A stretch of DNA of 64,000 bases from Ardenticatenales bacterium. Lineage in GTDB: Bacteria > Chloroflexota > Anaerolineae > Epilineales > Epilineaceae. The stretch's first letter is position 1. Each line of letters opens with the position of its first letter. Positions 55,200 through 62,275 of the stretch are shown here, piece after piece. The stretch covers positions 1 through 64,000 of the forward strand of contig JADYYS010000019.1 of assembly GCA_020853525.1 (NCBI GenBank). Direction: 5' to 3'. Made by a program: the position numbers and the translations under genes. The notes below the pieces were generated by a model. That model saw only the letters and a program-made list of their open reading frames with translations, had not been told where the DNA came from and did no database searches.

Positions 55200-56045
55200 A
55201 TGATCGTCCGAGCGGCGCCGGCCCACGTCACGCGCGGCAAGACGGCCGCCAACCGGCTGCGGCGGATCGACGTCTTCACGGCGCGCTACGATCCGTGGCT
55301 CCTGCGCCGGTCGGATGGGCCGTGGGCGGATGCCTGGGTCGTCGACCTCGGCTACGGCGAAACGCCGGCGACGACGCTCGAGGCGGCGGCGCGGTTGCGG
55401 CGGCTGAACCCGGACCTGCGCTTCCTGGGGGTCGAGATCGACCGGGCGCGCGTCTTGGCCGCTCAGCCGTGGTCCGATGCACGCACCGCGTTCCGCCACG
55501 GCGGCTTCGCGCTGCCGCTGGAGGTCGTCGACGGCCGGCGCGAGACGGTGCGCCTGATCCGGGCGATGAACGTGCTGCGCCAGTACGACGAAGCCGAAGT
55601 CGCCGGCGCCCACCGGACCCTCGTCGATCAAGTTCCGCCCGGCGGGCTCGTCATCGAGGGCACGTCGGACCCGACCGGCCGGCTGTGGACCGCAAACGTC
55701 CTGCGGCGGCCGGACGGCGACGCGGCGGCTCCATTGGCCGACCATGCCGCGCCGTTCGCTGAGGCGCTCGTCTTCGGCACGAACTGGGCGGACGGCTTCG
55801 ACCCGGCGCGCTTCAACGCCGTGCTGCCCAAGAACTGGATCCACCGTGTCGTCCCGGGCGAGCCCGCCCACGCCTTCGCGTCGAGCTGGGCGTCCGCCTG
55901 GCGCGATGCCCTCGCCGGCGGCCGCGCCTTCGGCCCGCGCTGGCTGTTCCGCGCCGCCGCCGACGGCCTGCGGGCGCGCGGCTTCGACGTCGACGTCCGC
56001 CGCGTCTGGCTGGACCGCGGTATCCTGATCTGGCGGCTGGCGTGA
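55200..56045 (+). CDS. Class I SAM methyltransferase-like protein
   Basis: 281 residues. The glycine motif WVVDLGYGETPATTLEAA and an acidic residue in FLGVEID resemble SAM-binding motifs I and II; VLRQYDEAEV and LVIEGTSDP follow. I recognise a conserved but uncharacterised methylase-like family, not a specific enzyme. The GTG-started M20 gene overlaps its stop by 4 bp (GTGA), so the two are coupled. Confidence 0.6.
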   Translation: MIVRAAPAHVTRGKTAANRLRRIDVFTARYDPWLLRRSDGPWADAWVVDLGYGETPATTLEAAARLRRLNPDLRFLGVEIDRARVLAAQPWSDARTAFRHGGFALPLEVVDGRRETVRLIRAMNVLRQYDEAEVAGAHRTLVDQVPPGGLVIEGTSDPTGRLWTANVLRRPDGDAAAPLADHAAPFAEALVFGTNWADGFDPARFNAVLPKNWIHRVVPGEPAHAFASSWASAWRDALAGGRAFGPRWLFRAAADGLRARGFDVDVRRVWLDRGILIWRLA

Positions 56046-57265
56046 GCGACGCGCTCCGCGCACACATCGCGGCACTGGTGCCCGAATTGACCGCGCTCCG
56101 CCGCGACCTGCACGCCCATCCGGAGCTCGGCTACGCCGAGCACCGCACGAGCGCCGTCGTGCGCGCCTGGCTCGACGGGTTGGACGTGCCGTACCGCGCC
56201 GGGCTGGCGCGCGGCACCGGCGTGGCGGCCTACCTGCCGGCGACGACTGCCGACGGCGCGGCGCGCCCGCCGATCGCGCTGCGCGCCGACATGGACGCGC
56301 TGCCGATCGACGAGGCGACGGGCGCGCCGTATGCATCGCGCTCGCCGGGCGTGATGCATGCCTGCGGCCATGACGGGCACACCGCGATCCTGCTCGGCGC
56401 CGCCAAGGTCCTCTCCGGCCTGGCCGACCGGCCGAACCCGGTGATCTTCTTGTTCCAGCCGGCCGAAGAGGGCGGCGCGGGCGGCAAGCGGATGGTCGAG
56501 GAAGGCGCGCTGGCCGGTCCGGACGGCCTGGCGGCGGCGGTGGTCTACGGCCTGCACGGCTGGCCCGATGTGCCGGTCGGCCACGTCGCCACGCGCCCAG
56601 GGGCGCTCATGGCGGCATGCAACCGGTTCGACATCGTCGTGACGGGGCGCGGCGGCCACGCCGCGCAGCCCGAGCGTACGGCGGATCCGATCCTGGCGGC
56701 GGCGCACGTGATCGTCGCGCTGCAGTCCGTCGTCAGCCGCAACGTCCCGCCGGGCGACGCGGCGGTCGTGACCGTGGCCTCCGTCCATGCCGGTTCGGCG
56801 TTCAACCTCGTGCCGGCGGCGGCAACGCTTTCCGGGACGATCCGCGCGTTCGCGAGCGACGTCTACGCGCTGCTCACGCGCCGGATCGACGAGGTCGCAC
56901 GCGACGTCGCTGCCGCGCTCGGCTGTGAGGCGACCGTGCGCTGGGACACCGGCTTCCCCGCGACGGTGAACGATGTCGCCGCCACGGACCGCGTCGTGGC
57001 CACGGCGCGGGCGGCGCTCGGCGCCGATCGCGTCGACGCGGCGTTCCCGCCGACGATGACGGCCGAGGATTTCGCCTACTACGGCCAGCACGCGCCGGCG
57101 TGCTTCTTCTTCCTGGGCGTGCGCGATCCGGCGGCCGCGCGCTGGCCGCAGCTCCACCAGGCGGACTACGACTTCAACGACGACGCGATCGCGGTCGGCG
57201 TTGAGTTGATGGTGCGGCTGGCGTTGGCGCTTGCGCCGGCGATGGGGGACACGACGCTGCGCTGA
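56042..57265 (+). CDS. M20-family amidohydrolase
   Basis: 407 residues. Metal-site motifs of M20D aminoacylase/hippurate-hydrolase-like enzymes are seen: DLHAHPELGY, LRADMDALPI, HACGHDGHTA, QPAEEGGAGG and TAEDFAYY. They remove acyl or amide groups from N-acyl amino acids. The dimerisation domain lies at about 185-300. GTG start overlapping the upstream stop. Confidence 0.85.
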   Translation: MSDALRAHIAALVPELTALRRDLHAHPELGYAEHRTSAVVRAWLDGLDVPYRAGLARGTGVAAYLPATTADGAARPPIALRADMDALPIDEATGAPYASRSPGVMHACGHDGHTAILLGAAKVLSGLADRPNPVIFLFQPAEEGGAGGKRMVEEGALAGPDGLAAAVVYGLHGWPDVPVGHVATRPGALMAACNRFDIVVTGRGGHAAQPERTADPILAAAHVIVALQSVVSRNVPPGDAAVVTVASVHAGSAFNLVPAAATLSGTIRAFASDVYALLTRRIDEVARDVAAALGCEATVRWDTGFPATVNDVAATDRVVATARAALGADRVDAAFPPTMTAEDFAYYGQHAPACFFFLGVRDPAAARWPQLHQADYDFNDDAIAVGVELMVRLALALAPAMGDTTLR

Positions 57266-57277
57266 AACGTTTCAGTG

Positions 57278-57311
57278 CCGACCCCGCCCCCAGAATTGGG
57301 GGCGGGGTCGG
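57278..57311. terminator. Bidirectional hairpin terminator
   Basis: CCGACCCCGCCCCC-AGAATT-GGGGGCGGGGTCGG is a perfect 14-bp stem right after the M20 gene and before the 3' end of the disrupted lipoprotein gene on the minus strand. A second, weaker pairing (GCGAAGAGAACTGG with CCAGTTCGCG) follows. Confidence 0.7.
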
Positions 57312-57367
57312 TTCGCGAAGAGAACTGGGGGAGGGAGCCTCCACCAGTTCGCGCATGCGCCCGCCGA

Positions 57368-57619
57368 TCAGTTGGCCTTGGAGAGCTTCACGTCCGTCAT
57401 CGAGAGGTAGAACGTCGCCTCGCTCACGGTCAGCGTGCCCGCAAGCATGACGTTGCAGAACGTGTCCGCGCAGTCCGTGGCGATGAAGTCCTTGGCCGCC
57501 TGGTCGAGCAGGGCGCCGTCGAAGAAGACGTCCACCGGCAGGCCGTCCGGGGTCTTTGCATCCGCGCCGGCGTCGTCGACGACGCGGCAGGCGTAGTGGC
57601 CGTCGGAGCCCGGGGTGTT
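57368..57619 (-). pseudogene. 3' half of disrupted lipoprotein gene
   Basis: 84 codons in the frame NTPGSDGHYACRVVDD… to …MTDVKLSKAN and stop. It joins exactly, in frame, to the 5' half at 60878-61159 when the transposon and one 9-bp target copy are removed, restoring a 177-residue lipoprotein. The encoded part has a Cys-rich beta-type domain of unknown family. Confidence 0.85.
57611..57619. repeat. Target site duplication, left copy
   Basis: CGGGGTGTT immediately outside the left inverted repeat, identical to 60869-60877. Nine bases is the usual duplication length for IS1-type elements. Confidence 0.9.
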
Positions 57620-57636
57620 GGTAGTGGGTCAGTTTG
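57620..57636. repeat. Left terminal inverted repeat
   Basis: GGTAGTGGGTCAGTTTG, perfectly complementary to 60852-60868. Confidence 0.9.
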
Positions 57637-57722
57637 GTCACGGGAAGATAAAGGGGGCCGACGATAACCGATCCGACAGGCCGGACCTTGCTTAACCGCT
57701 CAGGCGGCGGCATGCTGGCGGG

Positions 57723-58316
57723 ATGGGGCGCCGATGGTGGGAGTTCGTCGTATCGGCTTGCAAGCTGTATTGGCTGGCGGTCGGAATTACGCTGTTCGTC
57801 GCGATGCCGCAGCTTCTTAACGCGGTGGGCGCGTGGCGATGGAACGTATCCGAGCGTTACTCCAGGTGGCTCGACGTCACATGGCCGTGGCGCGTGATGT
57901 TCACGGCCGCCGTGTTCTTGCTGGCGACGGCCTGGATTCACCATCGCCTTCGGATGGATCACCTCGCCCTGTTGGGGGAGCGCGCAAGCCGTGAGGTGCG
58001 AAACGAAGTGATGGACCGACTCGGCGCGTTCGGGCTTGAACTGAAAGCGTACGCGGATGAGTGGCACCCCCTTGCCGACCTGGACCCTCTCCGCCAGCGC
58101 ATCATTGCTTACATCGAGCAGACCCTCGGGGCTTCCGTCGTGGCGGATTTTCTTTCCGTGGGGCCGATGCCATCTCCACCAGAGCACAGTTTCGGGCCGC
58201 GGCAGTTCGTCGACTACCACCGATCCGTCGCGTATCAGTCCAACTTGGTCCGTATTAGAGAGGGGATACGCCGAGGGACGATAGAGCCGCTTGTCGCGAC
58301 CCCGATTAGCGCGTAG
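57723..58316 (+). CDS. Cargo: two-helix membrane protein
   Basis: 197 residues, no recognised family. Two hydrophobic segments (WLAVGITLFVAMPQLL and VMFTAAVFLLATAWI) in the first third are followed by a soluble alpha-helical region of about 120 residues. Frequent in single-gene cargo roles in mobile elements, such membrane proteins are sometimes defence or immunity factors, but nothing here proves it. Ends 9 bp before the next cargo gene. Confidence 0.6.
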   Translation: MGRRWWEFVVSACKLYWLAVGITLFVAMPQLLNAVGAWRWNVSERYSRWLDVTWPWRVMFTAAVFLLATAWIHHRLRMDHLALLGERASREVRNEVMDRLGAFGLELKAYADEWHPLADLDPLRQRIIAYIEQTLGASVVADFLSVGPMPSPPEHSFGPRQFVDYHRSVAYQSNLVRIREGIRRGTIEPLVATPISA

Positions 58317-58325
58317 ACTGTTGCC

Positions 58326-58628
58326 ATGCCTAAGCGAACAAGCACCCTCAAGCGCCCGCGCGACCCTAACGCCCTAGCCGCCCTCATCGTGGCAGAGGCG
58401 ACGGACGAGACTCCCGCGCCCGTCACCGAACCGGCCACGCCTGAACCGTCGCCCGACGCGCCAGTCCTCGACGACGGGAAGAACCCTGCCGCCGTCGCGC
58501 TCGGCAAGCTCGGCGGGAAAAAGGGTGGACCCGCGCGCATGGCGAAGCTCACGCCCGAGGAGCGGAGCGCGCTGGCTAAGAAGGCGGCGGCGAAGCGCTG
58601 GGAGAGGAGTCAAGGGGAGGCGCAATAA
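58326..58628 (+). CDS. Cargo: small basic KKGGPARM-motif protein
   Basis: 100 residues. An Ala/Pro-rich first half is followed by GKLGGKKGGPARMAKLTPEE and a Lys/Ala-rich end (LAKKAAAKRW), a motif seen in small, possibly nucleic-acid-binding proteins of unknown role. Its last 53 bp overlap the 3' end of the convergent minus-strand cargo operon. Confidence 0.6.
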   Translation: MPKRTSTLKRPRDPNALAALIVAEATDETPAPVTEPATPEPSPDAPVLDDGKNPAAVALGKLGGKKGGPARMAKLTPEERSALAKKAAAKRWERSQGEAQ

Positions 58629-59064
58629 TCTCACGAGAGATTCTATGCGTTACCCGAAACGGATGAGCATTACAGTACGTCCATTCTTGCGTATCGTCGA
58701 CTCGACGTAGCGATATTTCGATCTGATACACACCCTCCTCGTGTACCGGGAAGCCAGTAACTTTAGCGGCCGTGTAATGCCCCGTTGCCTTGTCCCCAAA
58801 TCGAAATCTTGCAATCCTATCAATGGAGGTTGTTCCGGACGGAGTTATTACCCTGGCTCTCTGCTCGAACATGTATCCATTGTCGCCTGACTCTTTTACC
58901 CACGAAGTTATTACATGAAATGGGGCAGAGACTGCCTCCATAGAGGCATCGATTTCCTCGCTAGCATCGACGACAATCTGATCTATCATGCGAATGATAG
59001 ACAAGGTGTTGTCCTGTCCGATGATGTAATCAACGCACGGCGCGATCATGACAAGGCGGGCCAT
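58576..59064 (-). CDS. Cargo: DUF6941-like protein
   Basis: 162 residues. The start MARLVMIAPCVDYIIGQDNT then LSIIRMIDQIVVD, and the beta-rich body with EEGVYQIEISL, resemble DUF6941 proteins (small beta-sandwich, function unknown). Starts inside the end of the zinc-ribbon gene (19-bp overlap), third in a tight minus-strand operon. The A+T content here is visibly higher than in chromosomal neighbours, consistent with imported DNA. Confidence 0.55.
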   Translation of the reverse strand: MARLVMIAPCVDYIIGQDNTLSIIRMIDQIVVDASEEIDASMEAVSAPFHVITSWVKESGDNGYMFEQRARVITPSGTTSIDRIARFRFGDKATGHYTAAKVTGFPVHEEGVYQIEISLRRVDDTQEWTYCNAHPFRVTHRISREIIAPPLDSSPSASPPPS

Positions 59065-59432
59065 GGACTCATCTCCGGCTGGAGGCGCTCAAACGTCGTA
59101 GGGAGAACCAGGAGGCGCCGACCCTCAAAAGGGGGACGCATGACCTCCACAACGGTTAGTAGGTCTCCGGCTTGATGCGCCGGGTTCCATCCGATTGGCC
59201 TAAGCCGAGGGTGTCGAAATGGTTGGCCTGCTTCCATCCATTGAATCCGAAGCTCGTCGCATCTCTCGTGTCGCCCGGAGACGGTCTTTGCCGAGTCGTC
59301 ATAGCCGAATTGGGTACCACAACACGGACAAATGACATCGATTTCGTAAAGGTACGGCATGTTAAAGTTGCAGACCGGGCACCTGTGGCTTTCAGTTTCG
59401 CTATTCAAGTCGTCCTCCTGGTCCTGCAACAC
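59046..59432 (-). CDS. Cargo: zinc-ribbon protein
   Basis: 128 residues. CPVCNFNMPYLYEIDVICPC followed by CGTQFGYDD gives two CxxC knuckles; the later LRIQWMEAGQPF and GWNPAHQAGDLL match a widespread family of CPxCG…WNPxxQ proteins found next to toxin or secretion genes. Function unknown; an immunity or antitoxin role is possible from position behind the toxin-like gene (28-bp overlap). Confidence 0.6.
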   Translation of the reverse strand: MLQDQEDDLNSETESHRCPVCNFNMPYLYEIDVICPCCGTQFGYDDSAKTVSGRHERCDELRIQWMEAGQPFRHPRLRPIGWNPAHQAGDLLTVVEVMRPPFEGRRLLVLPTTFERLQPEMSPWPALS

Positions 59433-59860
59433 TTCCGTTCTTTGAGTCCTTCGCCGGTCGCGCCATAGAAATAGTCTTCATCATCTTTATACTCGGGAGG
59501 TCGCCTGTCATCATCTATGACATAGTAAGTGTGGACGAATCCACACTTGCAGACGACACCGAACTCGCGAGTATCTCGATTCCACCGAATGCGGTCACCA
59601 TTCTCCCGCCTGCCTTCGAGCGTGATACCATTACCGTCCACGGGCCGGGAAAGGAAGCTGATGGCAGCCTGTTCGTAGGCGTCGACCGAATCCTCCTCTA
59701 TAATACCATGCTCCAGCAGCCTGGCGGCATGGTCACCGTGATGGATCTCAAGGTAGAGAGTGTTCGGCTGAAAGCCAACCACGTCCGGCACGGTGTAGAC
59801 TCCACACGGACTAGCGCTTGGCCGGTTGGCTAATCGGCGCGCCAACGTGGTCCCGGCCAT
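59405..59860 (-). CDS. Cargo: possible RNase-toxin-like domain protein
   Basis: 151 residues from the ATG at 59860. The order of motifs HHGDHAARLLEHG, YEQAAISFLSRP, NGDRIRWNRDTREFGVV and HTYYVIDD resembles the small domain at the C-terminus of polymorphic toxins and some phage head proteins (HxxxHG… YExxAxxFL… GDxxRYDxxTxEFGVxxxxGxIxTYF), related in pattern to tRNase/BECR-type toxins. Here it is free-standing. First of three overlapping minus-strand genes; no signal peptide. Assignment is by pattern memory and is moderate at best. Confidence 0.5.
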   Translation of the reverse strand: MAGTTLARRLANRPSASPCGVYTVPDVVGFQPNTLYLEIHHGDHAARLLEHGIIEEDSVDAYEQAAISFLSRPVDGNGITLEGRRENGDRIRWNRDTREFGVVCKCGFVHTYYVIDDDRRPPEYKDDEDYFYGATGEGLKERKCCRTRRTT

Positions 59861-59893
59861 TATAACACCGGGGGTGAAACTGACCCAAATCAC

Positions 59894-59922
59894 TTGACAA
59901 TGCCAGAGCGATCTGGTATACT
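59894..59922 (+). promoter_or_regulatory. Transposase promoter
   Basis: TTGACA (59894-59899), 17-bp spacer, TATACT (59917-59922): a near-consensus sigma70 promoter 35 bp before the transposase ATG. Much stronger than any chromosomal promoter seen in the window. Confidence 0.8.
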
Positions 59923-59956
59923 CTCGGCACGTAACCACGCTGCCGGAGCTGATCAA

Positions 59957-60847
59957 ATGAACCGCCTCTCGACCACCAAGCGCGCCGAAATCATCCGCTG
60001 CCTCGTCGAGGGGAATTCCATCCGGTCGACCGTCCGCATCACGGGCGCGGCGAAGAACACGATTGCCAAGCTCTTGCTTGACCTTGGCACGGCTTGCAGT
60101 GAATACCAGGACGTGACGCTCCGCAACCTGCCGTGCAAGCGGTGGCAGCTTGACGAGATTTGGTCGTTCGTCGGCGCGAAGAACGCGAACATCCCCGACG
60201 GGCGCAAGGATGAGCCGGGCATCGGTGACGCTTGGACCTGGACGGCTATCGACGCGGATACGAAGCTCGTGCCGTCGTTCCTCGTCGCGGATCGCTCCGC
60301 CGATGCCGCTGCCCGCTTCGTTGACGATCTGCGCTCCCGCGTCGCTGGCCGCGTCCAGGTGACGACGGACGGGCACAACGCCTACCTGACCGCGGTCGAG
60401 AACGCGTTCGGCCGCGACGCCGATTACGCCATGCTGATCAAGACGTACGGTGCGGCGTCGACCACGATCACCCCCGAGCGCAAGTATTCGCCCTCCAAGG
60501 TGAACGGGTCCGAAACGCGGGTGATCCACGGCCAGCCGGACCCGGCCCATATCGCCACGTCCTACGTCGAGCGCCAGAACCTGACCATGCGGATGAGCAT
60601 GCGCCGGTTCACGCGCCTTACGAATGCGTTCTCCAAGAAGGTCGAGAACTTGGCCGCCGCAGTCGCGCTGCACTTCATGTTCTACAACTTCGCCCGCCCG
60701 CACACGACGCTCTCCAAGGCTGCCGGCCGCCCGACTACGCCTGCGATGGCAGCCGGGAAGGCTGACCGCGTGTGGACGGTCGAGGACATCGCTGGTCTGT
60801 TGGATCGGCCGGTTCAGACGGTCCCGTGGGCCGGTCAGAATCTTTAA
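59957..60847 (+). CDS. IS1-family-like DDE transposase
   Basis: 296 residues from the ATG at 59957 (GGAG eight bases upstream). The N-terminal helix-turn-helix (RAEIIRCLVEGNSIRSTVRI then TGAAKNTIAKLL) precedes the DDE domain: Asp in CKRWQLDEIWSFVG, TTDGHNAYL, and the C-terminal TSYVERQNLTMRMSM then RRFTRLTNAFSKKVEN with a Glu. This is the 'IS1 family' transposase type common in Chloroflexota and Planctomycetes, read as one frame without the programmed frameshift of classical IS1. Confidence 0.85.
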   Translation: MNRLSTTKRAEIIRCLVEGNSIRSTVRITGAAKNTIAKLLLDLGTACSEYQDVTLRNLPCKRWQLDEIWSFVGAKNANIPDGRKDEPGIGDAWTWTAIDADTKLVPSFLVADRSADAAARFVDDLRSRVAGRVQVTTDGHNAYLTAVENAFGRDADYAMLIKTYGAASTTITPERKYSPSKVNGSETRVIHGQPDPAHIATSYVERQNLTMRMSMRRFTRLTNAFSKKVENLAAAVALHFMFYNFARPHTTLSKAAGRPTTPAMAAGKADRVWTVEDIAGLLDRPVQTVPWAGQNL

Positions 60848-60851
60848 GGAT

Positions 60852-60868
60852 CAAACTGACCCACTACC
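60852..60868. repeat. Right terminal inverted repeat
   Basis: CAAACTGACCCACTACC, the exact reverse complement of 57620-57636. It also supplies the premature stop of the 5' lipoprotein half. Confidence 0.9.
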
Positions 60869-60877
60869 CGGGGTGTT
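60869..60877. repeat. Target site duplication, right copy
   Basis: CGGGGTGTT, identical to 57611-57619, directly outside the right inverted repeat. Confidence 0.9.
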
Positions 60878-61159
60878 CATCAGGTTGCACTTCGTGAGCA
60901 GGACGGTCTTGCCGGACAGGGACACCGCCTGATCGACGAAGGCCTGGCCGCCCACCGTCGTCACGGCGCCGCCCTCGGTCATGCCGGACGTCGGGAGCGT
61001 GGGCAGGGCCGCGGGCGCCGTGGTCGGGAGAACGGAACCGCTATCGGCCGGAGCGGACATCGCGGTCGGCATCGTTGTCGGACCGGACGCGGCGCGGCCG
61101 CAGGCGGACAGGGCGAAGGGCAGGGCAAGGATGATGAACAGCATCGCGAAGCGGTTCAT
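60878..61159 (-). pseudogene. 5' half of disrupted lipoprotein gene
   Basis: 94 codons starting MNRFAMLFIILALPFALSAC, a clear lipoprotein signal with lipobox LSAC, followed by a Thr/Pro/Ala linker and QAFVDQAVSLSGKTVLLTKC. AAAGGA precedes the ATG. The transposon now fuses it to a short tail (GSGSV) and stop inside the right inverted repeat, so a truncated 102-residue lipoprotein could still be made. Confidence 0.85.
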
Positions 61160-61459
61160 GGGCGGTCCTTTCGGGATCGGGAGGGAGGGCGCCGATCGGA
61201 TGTCGACGCGGTGGCAGGGGATTGTAACGGCGATCAGGGCGGAGTCGCACGATAGCGGCGGTGGTCGCTGCGCGGATCGGCCGTAGAGGCGCGGGGCTTT
61301 CAGGCTGGATCGTGATCGTTTTCAGGCAGGAACCCAATCACTTCCTGGCTGGATGTCTCTGACTTCCTGACGCGGTTGTGATCGCGCCTGCCAGGGATGC
61401 ATGTCCTGCGGCCGAATTCGGTCGCGACGCCTGCGGCGCTGAAGAGGAGATCGTTGCGG
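61160..61459. other. Intergenic region, no gene seen
   Basis: About 300 bp between the lipoprotein start and the VapC end. It must contain the lipoprotein promoter (read leftward). I saw no convincing hexamers, repeat or RNA structure. Confidence 0.4.
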
Positions 61460-61882
61460 TCACTCGATGACCACGAGTCCCTCCCGCCGGGCTGCCTCGC
61501 GCAGGCGTTCGTCGAGGCATACGAACGGGACCGTCTCGGGTTGGCCGTCCGTGACGGCAATCGCGGCGGCGAGTTGCAGCGCGTCGGCAGCGCGAAGTGG
61601 GTGCGTGCGCAACAGCCGCCGCGCGAGCGGCCGGATGGCGGCCACGGGTTGCACCTCAAGCCATGTGGCCGCGAGATCTTCGAGCGTCCGAAGCATCGTG
61701 TTCGATGCGGAGGTCGTCAAGGCGCCCGCATGCTCGCGCCGCGTCGCGGCGGAAGCCACCTCGACACGGGTAGACCACCAGACGATCATCGTGGCGTCGG
61801 TGGCGAAAAGCTCCCGCATTGCATTGCTCTGCCCCTCGGCCACCAAGAGCGGCACGATGGCTGATGAGTCCCAGAACCTCAC
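61460..61882 (-). CDS. VapC-like PIN-domain toxin
   Basis: 140 residues, GTG start. PIN-fold acidic residues are visible: Asp in RFWDSSAIVPLL, Glu in TRVEVASA, Asp in RAADALQLAAA and Asp in FVCLDERLREAA. VapC toxins are Mg2+-dependent RNases that cut tRNA or rRNA. The GTG overlaps the antitoxin stop by four bases (GTGA), the usual coupling in such modules. Confidence 0.85.
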   Translation of the reverse strand: MRFWDSSAIVPLLVAEGQSNAMRELFATDATMIVWWSTRVEVASAATRREHAGALTTSASNTMLRTLEDLAATWLEVQPVAAIRPLARRLLRTHPLRAADALQLAAAIAVTDGQPETVPFVCLDERLREAARREGLVVIE

Positions 61883-62181
61883 CGGTCGTCCGCTCGATCG
61901 TCCAGGAAGGCCTGCAGGACACTGGACCCGTCGACCGTCGAGACAAGCGGACCGTCCAGCAGCCTGGCGTCCGGTGGACGGGAGGGCAAACGAACCAGCC
62001 CCAAGGCAGCCAGTCGACCGACGCGCTCGGTGTCGTCGGTCGACAGATCGCCTGCCACGGCCGGCTCGATGCGCGCGATCGGGCGGCCGCGGTGCAGGAT
62101 GAGCACGGACTCGCCTTCGGCGACGCGGCGAAGCAGTTCACTCAAGCGGGCTTTCACGTCGGTCACGTTGGTTGTGATCAT
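61879..62181 (-). CDS. Phd/YefM-family antitoxin
   Basis: 100 residues from the ATG at 62181. The N-terminus (TTNVTDVKARLSELLRRVAE then GESVLILHRGRPIARIEP) is the Phd/YefM DNA-binding fold; the C-terminal half should wrap the PIN toxin. A palindrome directly upstream is a probable autoregulatory operator. Confidence 0.85.
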   Translation of the reverse strand: MITTNVTDVKARLSELLRRVAEGESVLILHRGRPIARIEPAVAGDLSTDDTERVGRLAALGLVRLPSRPPDARLLDGPLVSTVDGSSVLQAFLDDRADDR

Positions 62182-62183
62182 GT

Positions 62184-62196
62184 GACCATTATGGTC
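62184..62196. promoter_or_regulatory. Palindromic operator of the toxin-antitoxin module
   Basis: GACCAT-T-ATGGTC, perfect 6-bp arms around one base, two bases upstream of the antitoxin ATG. Position and symmetry fit binding by the Phd/YefM dimer. Confidence 0.55.
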
Positions 62197-62275
62197 CGTG
62201 CAAGCCGACCGGGTCAACCTGGCGTTCGCGACGATTCCGCGGGCGGCCGAGCAGCGTCACCAGCCGGCAGGCGAG

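Larger units (their letters stand above)
57620..60868 (+). mobile_element. IS1-like transposon with cargo genes
   Basis: 3,249-bp element bounded by perfect 17-bp inverted repeats and 9-bp target duplications. It carries an IS1-type transposase at its right end under its own promoter, and about 2.2 kb of cargo: two plus-strand genes (a membrane protein and a small basic protein) and a three-gene minus-strand operon. Typical IS1 elements are about 0.8 kb, so this is a compound or cargo-bearing form. Intact ends and an undegraded target duplication suggest recent insertion. Confidence 0.9.

Noticed and set aside
57260-57360. Attachment site or integron-like hairpin
   Set aside because: The structure is a simple G/C hairpin between convergent genes; no integrase or second copy of an att core was found.
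59861-60703. N-terminal extension of the toxin-like cargo protein
   Set aside because: The extension is antisense to the transposase; the ATG at 59860 starts right where motif-like sequence begins.
61879-62181. Novel antitoxin family
   Set aside because: The N-terminus is a standard Phd/YefM fold and the pair has ordinary VapBC-type layout.
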